Source of the DNA: Bacillus_BD sp963787345
GTDB lineage: Bacteria > Bacillota > Bacilli > Bacillales > Cytobacillaceae
DNA: 64,000 nucleotides
Assembly: GCA_963787345.1 (NCBI GenBank)
Contig: CAWBCW010000005.1
Location: forward strand, 186,001-250,000
Direction of reading: 5' to 3'
Shown here: piece after piece, positions 36,788 to 45,126 of the stretch
How positions within the stretch are numbered: position 1 is the stretch's first letter
How the letters are laid out: each line of letters starts with the position of its first letter
Notes under the pieces: generated by a model
Databases searched by the model: none
What the model was told of the DNA's origin: nothing
The model's input: only the letters and a program-made list of their open reading frames with translations
Position numbers and translations under genes: made by a program

Positions 36788-37267
36788 TCACAATAAAGCA
36801 CATGAACCATCCACCTGTTTTACTTTTATAGAATCCGGCATTAATGGATGAGAACAAATGATTTCTACTACACTCTGTTCAGCTTCTAGTATCTCTTCGT
36901 TTCCTACAAGCCATTCCTTTACCGTTCTGTCCGAAAATTCTGCCATACAATGGTCAAAAAGATAATTTAAGGTAGAAATGCCTTTTCCCAGTTCAAGATT
37001 TTTCTCCATTTTCCTGAGCAGATCTAAATCATTTTTTCGTTCCCCTTTGTTTTTAACGATAAAAACTTCTTCAATATTCTTAACATACACTTGTTTAAGA
37101 ATATCCCTCATTAAATCACCAAAAGGGTGAATTCTATTTATTTCATGACTTTCTATAACGGAAACTTCCTCTGAACGTATGTGATATTTTTGTAATATAT
37201 ATTCATAATCTAATTCCTGTTCCATTCTCACGACGAATAGTACCCTTTTATTCTCTGCTAAAGACAT
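36788..37267 (-). CDS. ybcF: YbcF-like degenerate beta-carbonic-anhydrase-fold protein of the dab cluster
   Basis: 159 residues. The layout follows a beta-carbonic anhydrase: VLFVVRMEQELDYEYILQK where the enzyme has its C-x-D-x-R strand, EINRIHPFGDLMRDILKQVY, then VKNIEEVFIVKNKGERK where the enzyme has its H-x-x-C strand. No Cys or His zinc ligand is present in either place, so catalysis by the usual mechanism is not expected. It matches the size and position of Bacillus YbcF, next to DUF2294 and dabA. A role as accessory or regulatory subunit of the inorganic-carbon pump is inference. ATG 37267 has gggaga upstream. Confidence 0.7.
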   Translation of the reverse strand: MSLAENKRVLFVVRMEQELDYEYILQKYHIRSEEVSVIESHEINRIHPFGDLMRDILKQVYVKNIEEVFIVKNKGERKNDLDLLRKMEKNLELGKGISTLNYLFDHCMAEFSDRTVKEWLVGNEEILEAEQSVVEIICSHPLMPDSIKVKQVDGSCALL

Positions 37268-37402
37268 AAAGCTCTCCCTTACTAAGAAACTTGGGGGACT
37301 GTTGTTATGTTTCCCCTAAATATTACCAATCTATAAGACTAAAAGAATTGTTATTTATAGTTGATAGAAACCATTTTGAGACGGAGATACCGTCCCTCTC
37401 CT

Positions 37403-37768
37403 TCAAGCTAATTCCTGTTGCAAATTTCCTGAGAGTTTAAAAACCATGATTCGTTCTCCGGTTTGTGTACTTAGATCCGTATAAAAACTCAAGATCTCAA
37501 AACCTGTTATTGTGTGAATAATCTCTTTTAATTCGTCTACGCCTGATTCCACTAAACTATTCCGATTTTCTTTAACCGATAATAACCCGTCTTTATCTTT
37601 ACATACTGAATATTCAGCCGGCGTTAAGATTCCACGCAAGCTGACAATAATCATATCTCGTAAAATGTCAGATTTAACAGATACCGAACCCCTTCCTAGA
37701 TAATTTTTCTCCCAATGTGTTAAAGTCTGACTGATTTCAGCCTCCATTGAACCTTTTGTTTTCTCCAT
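37403..37768 (-). CDS. ybcI: DUF2294 (YbcI-like) protein of the dab cluster
   Basis: 121 residues from ATG 37768, chosen for GGAAAG 8 nt upstream; an alternative GTG lies 9 nt earlier. Family features are MEAEISQTLTHWEKNYLGRG, ILRDMIIVSLRGILTPAEY, and EIIHTITGFEILSFYTDLS, all typical of DUF2294, whose function is unknown. The same neighbour order (dabB-dabA-ybcI-ybcF) is known in Bacillus, so it is probably linked to inorganic carbon uptake or its control. Confidence 0.75.
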   Translation of the reverse strand: MEKTKGSMEAEISQTLTHWEKNYLGRGSVSVKSDILRDMIIVSLRGILTPAEYSVCKDKDGLLSVKENRNSLVESGVDELKEIIHTITGFEILSFYTDLSTQTGERIMVFKLSGNLQQELA

Positions 37769-37832
37769 ATCATTCACTTTCCCTTTTCCTCATATAATTT
37801 ACCAAACCAATTCGCCTACTATAAAACCATGG

Positions 37833-40460
37833 TTAAGACCAACTTACCCAATTTCCCGAATCATCAATAGATGCAAGCCGAATCCATCCGTTCCGAACTT
37901 TTTGATGAAAGGCATGATCCTGTTTTAAAAGCTTTTCGATCGATCTTTTAGGTGCCTGAATCAACACTAACAATCGGATTGGGCTATGATAAAATTCATG
38001 ATCAGAACTCATCACCGATTGCCATGGAAGACCCGATAATAAATCACTGGCATTCCCCTGCATCACCCCAATACCCGATGTCACAGTTTGAGTGGCTTTA
38101 TTTCCGCTCCCATAATAATGTGGTGCAACTGTGGAGGCATAGTATTGCAGGTTAATCCATTGGGTAACTGTAGCCGGACCCTTGATAATGTTGGCTAGTG
38201 TTGCACCATTTTGATCCTTCTGCCAGTCATAATTATGGAGAAAAGCTCTTCCCTCCAACTGACAATCTCGCGTGAGCTCACGTTCTCCGATAATAAAAGC
38301 AGCATTACAGGCAAGCCCCCATTCCGGCCGGATCTCGCTCCAATCTTCAGAGAATCGTTCAGCCTCATTTGTTGGATTCTTTCCAGTATAGCCAATATTA
38401 GGTAGTTGCATTACCCGCTCCGTACTAGCTTCTTCTCTAACTTTAGGTAAAACTTCGCGAATTTGATTATACGCCTCCTGCGCGTTCTCTGAAAGATCCG
38501 GGACATAGATCGGACGTAATTCATCCCTTGAGGTGATATGCTCAGCCGCTATAAAAACTGTATCTTCTGGAATTATAATTCCCTCCAATTTAAGCGCCTG
38601 CCTTACTTCAGGAAGATTACATAAAGAAGCTAAAACCCGTGCATTAAATTGACTGGATGCTCCCCCACACGCACCACAATCGAGTGAGGATGCATATGGA
38701 TTATTGGTGCTATGACTACCGTGTCCGCAAATCACGACTAAAGGGGCAAAATCCTCTGTTAATCCCATCATTTGCAAAGCTTGACTTGCGTAGAAAGCTT
38801 TTTCCTTTTCAGAAAAACCAAGTGGTAATTCTGTATCCATTGGTTCAGTGTTACTCAGTGACAATTCTGTCGAAGGTTGATCTAGCCAGTTTGCTCGGGC
38901 TTTTCGAAAAAGAGATCCTGTCTTTCGTGGAATAAAGCTTCGTGCCAACGCCTGGAACGTGAGCCAAGGTCCGCTCACTTCGGGCAACATTAAGCTGGCA
39001 AGCATATGATGTTTCATCCCCTTAAACGTCTTACTTGTTGCAGATAACGTTGTTTTACGCTGTTGATAGCGAACCAATTCAGGATCTCTTGTAAATTCTT
39101 TCACTGACATTTGTGGTTTATACATCACTGGCAAGGATGGGTGACGATGTTCACTCTCAAGCTCGCATGTTTCAATCGGCAATCCAAAAAAACCAGCTGT
39201 GCCAAATGTTTCAATTGGACCTACCGCTTCAAGTTTACGACGAAAGGGCTCTGAACGGACATCAATACAAAAGACAAACTGCGCGAGTGGAGCCGGATCC
39301 ACCTGTTCTTCTTTATGATGTAGATTGGCTGTAATCTTTTTCTTCAAATGATCTTCATACGTTTTTTCCCATGCTTCCAACCAAAGGCGACTGCGGAGAG
39401 TTTGATCAAACCGATAAGAGAGTGTCAATCGGGCTTCTATTTCAGCTGCAGAAAGTTGAGACCAAGCGGCAACGGGCATTTTTCCCCAATGAAACCAATT
39501 TGCTAACAGTTGTTCTAAAGGTACTCTATTCTCCACTTGTTGTTGCGTTAATGGCAAATAGGGTTGAACCAAAGCCCACTCCATTGAAAGCCGAACCGCC
39601 AAATAATCAATTAATAGATCTTTATCCTCAACAGATTGCTGCGAACGCCATAGCATCATTCCCGCCCAACCTGGTAGGGCAAGTAGATGGGCTTCCAGAT
39701 ATTCTATAATGTCTGCATAAGGAATTTCTAAAGCGATTAATACCTCTTCCAGAGCCTGTTCTGCCTCATTTGGTAAATCACGTAATCTTTTGCGTATTGA
39801 AGGGTTTATTGTTGGGTTATAGGGAACAATTCGCTTCCATGATTGATAGAACCCATCTTCGCGGTTTGGCATCGACCAAACTGCCTGAGTTTCATCTAAA
39901 TATAGTTTACACCACTTGATCACCTGGGCATTGAGATCCTTCGCCGCCATTGTTCTCCCTTGAGCTTCTAATAGCTGACTGGATGTTCGTACGATTCCTT
40001 TTTCAGTCGTGTTTGGCATATAACGATTTAATTTCTTTTTCATGTTTTTTAATTGTGGGAAAGATACTCCTTCCAAAGATGCTTCATCCCACCGTAGTGC
40101 CGCCCTGCAGTATTTTAGTGCCACATCTCGTGATAATTCAAGATTTTGTTTATCAATCCATTTTTGGAGCTCGAATTCTATCAATTCCTCCTTAATTTCA
40201 CCACGGTCCAAGGCGGATTTGATTAAAGCATCATTTGGATAAATATCGACATCATTCATGTCTTTTAAAAAGCGAGCAACCTGTTCAAATGGTTGCTGTT
40301 CCATTTTTTCCCATGGATGCCTTGCCGCAAACGCCGTGATCGGTCCTATCGGCACAATCACTTTGCTCGCTGTCTCCACCATTTTTTTAGCATGAAGATC
40401 AAAGTGATTTACTTTATTTTCAATATCGAATGAATGGGTTAAGGATAATACTGTATTCAT
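37833..40460 (-). CDS. dabA: DabA, inorganic carbon accumulation protein (DUF2309, beta-CA-like)
   Basis: 875 residues. DabA couples CO2 hydration to ion flow with its membrane partner DabB, accumulating bicarbonate in the cytoplasm. The zinc site of the family is intact: FCIDVRSEP (Cys398, Asp400) and CGHGSHSTNNPYASSLDCGA (His580, Cys595), with the same 15-residue His-Cys spacing as in the characterised Halothiobacillus protein. ITAFAARHPW and the C-terminal HNYDWQKDQNGATLANIIKG are also DUF2309 hallmarks. It overlaps dabB by 4 nt, so the two are translationally coupled. Confidence 0.95.
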   Translation of the reverse strand: MNTVLSLTHSFDIENKVNHFDLHAKKMVETASKVIVPIGPITAFAARHPWEKMEQQPFEQVARFLKDMNDVDIYPNDALIKSALDRGEIKEELIEFELQKWIDKQNLELSRDVALKYCRAALRWDEASLEGVSFPQLKNMKKKLNRYMPNTTEKGIVRTSSQLLEAQGRTMAAKDLNAQVIKWCKLYLDETQAVWSMPNREDGFYQSWKRIVPYNPTINPSIRKRLRDLPNEAEQALEEVLIALEIPYADIIEYLEAHLLALPGWAGMMLWRSQQSVEDKDLLIDYLAVRLSMEWALVQPYLPLTQQQVENRVPLEQLLANWFHWGKMPVAAWSQLSAAEIEARLTLSYRFDQTLRSRLWLEAWEKTYEDHLKKKITANLHHKEEQVDPAPLAQFVFCIDVRSEPFRRKLEAVGPIETFGTAGFFGLPIETCELESEHRHPSLPVMYKPQMSVKEFTRDPELVRYQQRKTTLSATSKTFKGMKHHMLASLMLPEVSGPWLTFQALARSFIPRKTGSLFRKARANWLDQPSTELSLSNTEPMDTELPLGFSEKEKAFYASQALQMMGLTEDFAPLVVICGHGSHSTNNPYASSLDCGACGGASSQFNARVLASLCNLPEVRQALKLEGIIIPEDTVFIAAEHITSRDELRPIYVPDLSENAQEAYNQIREVLPKVREEASTERVMQLPNIGYTGKNPTNEAERFSEDWSEIRPEWGLACNAAFIIGERELTRDCQLEGRAFLHNYDWQKDQNGATLANIIKGPATVTQWINLQYYASTVAPHYYGSGNKATQTVTSGIGVMQGNASDLLSGLPWQSVMSSDHEFYHSPIRLLVLIQAPKRSIEKLLKQDHAFHQKVRNGWIRLASIDDSGNWVSWS

Positions 40461-41977
40461 CCTTCATTACCTCCTTTGGACAATGTTTGCGTTAAATAGT
40501 TTGGATGGCTCTCTACCACATCAGAATGGGGTTCCCCTAAATGTACAAGCCATAAATAAACAATTGAAAAATATTTTGAAGACGGATTTCGGATTAACCA
40601 TAAACCGATACCACTTCCGGCCAATAAGATAAACAAAACAGCTATCACTACAAGAGTGGAAGGTTGCATTTCGGTCGCAACGGTTTCATGTAACAGACTA
40701 TGAAAACCCGAATGAACGAGACCATACATAACCGCTCCTCCTAAAAAGATTGAAAAACCTGCTATACGACCAACACGCCCGTATCCAAAAGCTACCAGTT
40801 GATTCCAAGCATACGTTACTGAACAGCCTAGAATGATGGCACTAATCAATCGATAACCCTCATCTGTAGAAGTTAACCAATACCCTATCGCTGCTAAAAT
40901 TCCTAAAACGATACCAGAATATATCCCCGCAAATGAAAACGACTTATTTGACTTCTTGACTGGGGCATCCTGTTGAATCGCAGACCCTGCCTGTAAAAAG
41001 AGGGTCGATTTAAATAGACCGTGTAAAACCGCATGAATGATAGCCGCTACATAGGCACCTAGCGCACACTGAATCAACATAAACCCCATCTGTGCAATCG
41101 TTGAACCTACCAACTGCCGTTTATAATCAACCTGGACCAGCATAATCCCAGTCCCGATTAAGATCGAAACACCTGACAAAATCAGCAAAACGACCTGTGC
41201 AAAACCTCCGTTAAATATAGGGGTAAAAAAAGTTAAGATGATGCCCCCAGCATTCACAATCCCTGCATGCATAATGGCTGAAACGGGTGTTGGAGCCACG
41301 ACTGAGTCTAATAACCAACGCTGGAAAGGCCATTGAGCTGCAGGAATCACAACAGATAAGATTAGTAAGAGATTGATAGAAGTCTCTTCCCATGACTCTA
41401 AGCCTATTAGACTATTTTCAGCCATCAGCCGTGACAACTGCCAATGCCCTGTTGCCTCAGAAACCCAGAGAATTACGATTAGGAAGAGAAGCCAACTCAT
41501 GATAAACAAACGTCCCATAAAAGAAGCAGCACGCCTTGCGACCGGCCATTCTTTTTTTAATAAGATCATCAACGTCAACCCGAGAAGCGTTGTCCCCCAA
41601 CAAATAATAAGCAGACGAAGATCATCACTGAGCCAGGCTAGAGAACCTGCAACCGTGGTGAGTGTTAATAGAGAAAAATATTTTCGATAAGAGCGATCAC
41701 CCAGTAAATAATGGATAGAGTAACGTTGTACAATCAGTCCCATTGTCAGTACAAAAACAGCCAACAGCAGAGTTAAAGAATTAAAACGCCAAGGTCCCCA
41801 TATGAGCTGGTCATGTTGAAAAACAAGAGCGGTCAGTGCAAGAATCGGGGGAAGCGAAACCACCCCTATGTGAATTCGAACATAGTTCAAAGGGACTTTT
41901 GGATTTAAAAGAATAATAGAGCTAATCAAAGAAATAATGAGAGCGGTAAAAAATAATATAGGCAGGAAAAGGGTCAT
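40457..41977 (-). CDS. dabB: DabB, proton-conducting membrane subunit (NuoL/MrpA-like)
   Basis: 506 residues, about 13 hydrophobic helices in the NuoL/MrpA antiporter fold. PAAQWPFQRWLLDSVVAPTP, then VSAIMHAGIVNAGGIIL, is the proton-antiporter core. IAQMGFMLIQCALGAYVAAI follows with a conserved His in HAVLHGLFKS. It supplies the ion path that drives DabA. ATG 41977 is used because GGGAGGGAG lies just upstream. The frame extends to 42010 without support. First gene of the operon, behind a ~380-nt leader. Confidence 0.92.
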   Translation of the reverse strand: MTLFLPILFFTALIISLISSIILLNPKVPLNYVRIHIGVVSLPPILALTALVFQHDQLIWGPWRFNSLTLLLAVFVLTMGLIVQRYSIHYLLGDRSYRKYFSLLTLTTVAGSLAWLSDDLRLLIICWGTTLLGLTLMILLKKEWPVARRAASFMGRLFIMSWLLFLIVILWVSEATGHWQLSRLMAENSLIGLESWEETSINLLLILSVVIPAAQWPFQRWLLDSVVAPTPVSAIMHAGIVNAGGIILTFFTPIFNGGFAQVVLLILSGVSILIGTGIMLVQVDYKRQLVGSTIAQMGFMLIQCALGAYVAAIIHAVLHGLFKSTLFLQAGSAIQQDAPVKKSNKSFSFAGIYSGIVLGILAAIGYWLTSTDEGYRLISAIILGCSVTYAWNQLVAFGYGRVGRIAGFSIFLGGAVMYGLVHSGFHSLLHETVATEMQPSTLVVIAVLFILLAGSGIGLWLIRNPSSKYFSIVYLWLVHLGEPHSDVVESHPNYLTQTLSKGGNEG

Positions 41978-42088
41978 CTTACTCCCTCCCATCGATTTAA
42001 AGGCATCCATTTCGTCATTTTATCTTGTTTTCGGCTATGGTAATGATTCTTTATGTAGGATCATAATTCCAACTTCCTTTCTCATTTT

Positions 42089-42162
42089 GAAAAAACAAAA
42101 AACCGACAACTTCAACGATTGAATAGAAAATTCATCTATTCACCATTGAACATTGTCGGTTT
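42089..42162 (-). terminator. Intrinsic terminator inside the dabB leader (candidate attenuator)
   Basis: On the minus strand, aaaccgacaa and inner ttcaa/gaatag segments (42162 downward) pair with ctattc/ttgaa and ttgtcggttt, giving a broken stem of about 21 bp. It is followed at once by TTTTGTTTTTTC. It lies between the sigma-A promoter at 42366-42394 and the dabB start 112 nt further on. No gene between promoter and hairpin would need terminating. Confidence 0.7.
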
Positions 42163-42365
42163 ACTATCTACTAGCCATTAAAGGCTTTTATAAGTCTACC
42201 TTACTATTTAATTGAAAAAGGGATCGTTTTGCTCTCGTTTACCTTTTATCTTTTTGGATCTTAAATATAGAGTTACCTTTTCAACGAGCCAAAGAAAAAT
42301 CATTAACTAGTTGCTAAAATAATCGTATAGTTATAGAAATCCTCTATTCATTTATTTGTTAAAAA

Positions 42366-42394
42366 ATATTACTACTAATTTTAAAAGATGTCAA
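42366..42394 (-). promoter_or_regulatory. Sigma-A promoter of the dab operon
   Basis: Minus strand TTGACA (42394-42389), 17-nt spacer, TAATAT (42371-42366): five to six matches per hexamer and ideal spacing. Predicted transcription start near 42359, giving a leader of about 380 nt to dabB. Confidence 0.75.
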
Positions 42395-42453
42395 GAAAGG
42401 TTTGGGAACATTTCTGAGATTTTACTAAACCTCACTAATATATGAAATTACAA

Positions 42454-42487
42454 AAAGTGGATGGTAGGAGGCACCATCCACTTTTTT
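42454..42487. terminator. Intrinsic terminator of the ECF S-component gene (bidirectional)
   Basis: aaagtggatgg pairs with ccatccacttt. On the minus strand T-rich sequence follows directly; it insulates the dab promoter from the upstream gene. Confidence 0.75.
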
Positions 42488-42488
42488 C

Positions 42489-43037
42489 TTATTTAAAATA
42501 AGAGACTTTCTTCAACGCAACGCAAACCGGAATGGCAATGAGTATACCGATTACACTTTGAAGCAAATCTCCAGGGATTGAAGTTAAAGGAACAATCCAA
42601 TTACCGTAGAGGATAACTTCACCAATATAATAAACCGCTATCATAATTGGCGTTGAAACAACAGTTGCTAGAATATTGAAAGCAATGCTGCTGCCTTTAC
42701 GTCCATTTGACCAAGAGATTTTACCTACGATGTATCCTTGCAAGCCACGTGCGACGATCGTAATTGGGGCCCAAATCAACCAACCACCCATTAAATCAAA
42801 CAAGCCCATCCCGATTGCGCCAGCAAGGGCACCCTTTTTAGGACCAAATAATATGGATGCAATAAACAGCATAGCCGTTCCTAAATGAATCAAACCACCA
42901 TTTACAGAAATGGGTAGTTTAATATTTAAAAAGAATGTCGATAAAAAAACAAGGGCAACTAACATAGCTGTCATAATTAAATCAAACGTTTTTTGGCCTG
43001 TCTTTGCATAACTTTGTGTGTTTTCCATATTCTGCAT
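42489..43037 (-). CDS. ECF transporter S component, probable vitamin B6-type
   Basis: 182 residues, about six hydrophobic helices, no ATP site: the substrate-specific membrane subunit of a group II ECF importer, which borrows the shared EcfAAT module encoded elsewhere. Typical features are NIKLPISVNGGLIHLGTAML, GPKKGALAGAIGMGLFDLMG and GWLIWAPITIVARGLQGYIV. It is divergent from a pyridoxal/pyridoxine kinase gene with ~180 bp between starts. That makes pyridoxine/pyridoxal the best guess (PdxU-like), though the sequence alone does not fix the vitamin. Confidence 0.75.
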   Translation of the reverse strand: MQNMENTQSYAKTGQKTFDLIMTAMLVALVFLSTFFLNIKLPISVNGGLIHLGTAMLFIASILFGPKKGALAGAIGMGLFDLMGGWLIWAPITIVARGLQGYIVGKISWSNGRKGSSIAFNILATVVSTPIMIAVYYIGEVILYGNWIVPLTSIPGDLLQSVIGILIAIPVCVALKKVSYFK

Positions 43038-43215
43038 ATTCGTAACCTTCCTTGTTGTTTTTTTATGATTCTATCATTAGAATGGTTTATATAAAAGTGC
43101 CATTATTTAATAGAAAATCAGTCCATATTTAGGTTACTTCTTAAGATTCCCCACTTTCTTGATTTGTGATAAAATAAATGAAGTTTAAGGTGGATATGAT
43201 TTTTTGGAGGGTATA

Positions 43216-44064
43216 ATGAAAAAAGTTGCAGTCATACAAGATCTATCATCATTTGGAAAATGTTCGCTAACCGCTGCGATTCCGGTGCTATCCGTAATGG
43301 GGGTACAGGCCTGTCCTCTTCCGACAGCGATCCTTACTGCACAAACCGGTTATCAAAGTTATTTTATGGAAGACTTTACATCTAAAATGAACTATTTTAC
43401 AGAGGAATGGAGCAAACTCAATGCATCCTTTAACGGAATTATTACTGGGTTCGTTACTGGTGAAGAGCAAATACATAATATTTTTCAGTTTTTAGACAGA
43501 TTTTATACGAATGATCCCCTTTTACTCGTTGATCCCGTAATGGGAGATTCAGGAGAAGTGTATAAAATTTTTAGCGATGAATTGGTAATATTAATGAGGG
43601 AACTCGTGAAGCGGGCAGATATCATTACCCCAAATGTGACGGAATGCTGTTTATTAACAGGGTTTTCTTACGAAAAATTACATAGCTATTCCAATGAAAA
43701 GGACTATCAACAAGCGATTGAAGAAGCTGGAAACGTGTTACAGCAGGAAACTGGTGCAAAGGTGATTATCACCGGAATTAATCCACCTTCTTCAGATCGC
43801 GATAAACAATCGATCGGAAATATGTATTTGAACGGCAGCAAGACCTTTTATCATGCGATTCCCTACAATGGAAAAAGCTATTCCGGTACGGGTGATTTAT
43901 TTTCATCTGTGATTATGGGAGGATTATTGCGTGGAGAGAGCGTAGAAGAATCTGTACGGCTAGCCGTAAATTTCCTAACAGCATCCATTAAAGATGCCTC
44001 ACTAGCGGAAATTCCTGAAGTTGAAGGCGTTTACTTCGAAAAACATTTAGGCATGTTAGTATAA
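43216..44064 (+). CDS. pdxK: Pyridoxal/pyridoxine/pyridoxamine kinase (PdxK/PdxY type)
   Basis: 282 residues of the ribokinase-like superfamily. VAVIQDLSSFGKCSLTAAIP and VMGVQACPLPTAILTAQTGY form the substrate pocket. LLVDPVMGDSGEVYKIF and DIITPNVTECCLLTG hold metal/ATP residues. YSGTGDLFSSVIMGGLLRGE contains the anion hole and catalytic Asp. It phosphorylates B6 vitamers to PLP/PNP with ATP in the cytoplasm. ATG 43216 follows GGAGGG at 5-8 nt; the earlier TTG overlaps that site. The adjacent divergent ECF S component would deliver the substrate. Confidence 0.85.
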   Translation: MKKVAVIQDLSSFGKCSLTAAIPVLSVMGVQACPLPTAILTAQTGYQSYFMEDFTSKMNYFTEEWSKLNASFNGIITGFVTGEEQIHNIFQFLDRFYTNDPLLLVDPVMGDSGEVYKIFSDELVILMRELVKRADIITPNVTECCLLTGFSYEKLHSYSNEKDYQQAIEEAGNVLQQETGAKVIITGINPPSSDRDKQSIGNMYLNGSKTFYHAIPYNGKSYSGTGDLFSSVIMGGLLRGESVEESVRLAVNFLTASIKDASLAEIPEVEGVYFEKHLGMLV

Positions 44065-44079
44065 AACAAGAAATTTCTT

Positions 44080-44112
44080 TAAAACAAAAACGCTTGGAAA
44101 AATCCAAGCGTT
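44080..44112 (-). terminator. Intrinsic terminator of cwlJ
   Basis: aacgcttgga pairs exactly with tccaagcgtt around aaaa, followed on the minus strand by a T-rich run. It lies about 60 bp past cwlJ. Confidence 0.75.
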
Positions 44113-44173
44113 CCATTCTATATTTCCATATCGTTAATGGCCATTTTTTATCCATGCTCATATAGCAAATTTG

Positions 44174-44614
44174 TCATCCCCTATATACACTATCACATGT
44201 TCCAGGTGTTGGTTCATAAAAACAATGTTGTTTAAATTGACCTGTATGAGGCTGATCGTACCATGTTGGAGGGCACGGACCATATGGATTAAAGTACCAA
44301 AGAGCATATTTCGCTGGGTGATCTCTCCAATGTTCCAAATTCCTTCTTGCTAATCTTCTTTCAGATTCTCTTGCTCTTTGATAAAACACATTGCCTTTTT
44401 GAACCGCTTCAAAAGAGTAATTTCCTCCTTGCACATGAAAAATGACTTGTTCAATGGTTCTCAAATCTTTAAAGTCAGTACATTCTGCCACAACACGGTT
44501 AACGATTACATTTCCAACATATAGCATTCCTTGTTTTCCTTCGCCCTCAGCTTCCGCTCTCATCATCCTTGCCATTAAATCCACATCTGAACTTCGATAA
44601 GCCACTCTTGCCAT
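44174..44614 (-). CDS. cwlJ: Spore cortex-lytic cell wall hydrolase CwlJ
   Basis: 146 residues, the usual CwlJ size, without signal peptide. The SleB/CwlJ hydrolase_2 core is VDLMARMMRAEAEGEGKQGM (catalytic Glu), LYVGNVIVNRV, TIEQVIFHVQGGNYSFEAV, and the C-terminal KYALWYFNPYGPCPPTW. CwlJ sits in the spore coat and degrades cortex muramic-lactam peptidoglycan during germination. ATG 44614 has ggaggtgg directly upstream; an in-frame start 33 nt earlier lacks one. GerQ, its usual partner, is not in the window. Confidence 0.88.
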   Translation of the reverse strand: MARVAYRSSDVDLMARMMRAEAEGEGKQGMLYVGNVIVNRVVAECTDFKDLRTIEQVIFHVQGGNYSFEAVQKGNVFYQRARESERRLARRNLEHWRDHPAKYALWYFNPYGPCPPTWYDQPHTGQFKQHCFYEPTPGTCDSVYRG

Positions 44615-44856
44615 TTTTCCACCTCCATAATATCGTATGAAAATCAACCTGCATTCATGCCCTCAAGATCATTCTATTTCTTGATTACCTTACGTTTCTT
44701 CTCTAAATATTAGATGCGCTTCATTTATAAGAAAAAAGAATTTATAGGTTTTACCTATTCATTTAGTGCAAAAAAGACAAATTTTTTGATTATTTATAGT
44801 ATAATAATATTTAGAATATTCGAAACTATAGATAGTCTAAAAAGGAGTGCATAAAG

Positions 44857-44985
44857 GTGCCTTTAATTGAAATGAGAGAAGTGTTCACACCCTTAAAATT
44901 CATCGGAATTCGATTCTTCCGTTCAAGGGATAGACAGTTATATATCAAGCTCTTCAACCGTCCGCGAAAAAGATTATTTAATTAA
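44857..44985 (+). CDS. Small basic protein of 42 residues, unknown function
   Basis: GTG 44857 has AAAGGAG 9 nt upstream. The frame reads MPLIEMREVFTPLKFIGIRF followed by an Arg/Lys-rich half ending KRLFN. It is strongly basic with alternating hydrophobics, suggesting an amphipathic membrane- or nucleic-acid-associated peptide. The AT-rich upstream region and the ideal ribosome binding site support it. No family recognised. Confidence 0.5.
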   Translation: MPLIEMREVFTPLKFIGIRFFRSRDRQLYIKLFNRPRKRLFN

Positions 44986-45088
44986 TCCTTTTTCTTGCGA
45001 TGGAAAAGCGGCCTTTTCTCCATCCCTCCCCTTCTGCCTAATTAAACATTTACATATCCATTCAAATTCTGAAACAGCCTTCATTAGA

Positions 45089-45124
45089 ATACAAAAAAAG
45101 AAGCCTTTTTTCTAAGGCTTCTTT
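45089..45124 (-). terminator. Intrinsic terminator next to the inverted-repeat element
   Basis: aaagaagcctt pairs with aaggcttcttt, followed on the minus strand by ttttttgt. It lies 3 bp outside the left end of the element at 45127-45819. Confidence 0.6.
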
Positions 45125-45126
45125 AG

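Noticed and set aside
44640..44720. Sigma-E promoter for cwlJ (CATACGAT as -10)
   Set aside because: The -10 fits, but it would place the transcription start on the ribosome binding site and the -35 is weak.
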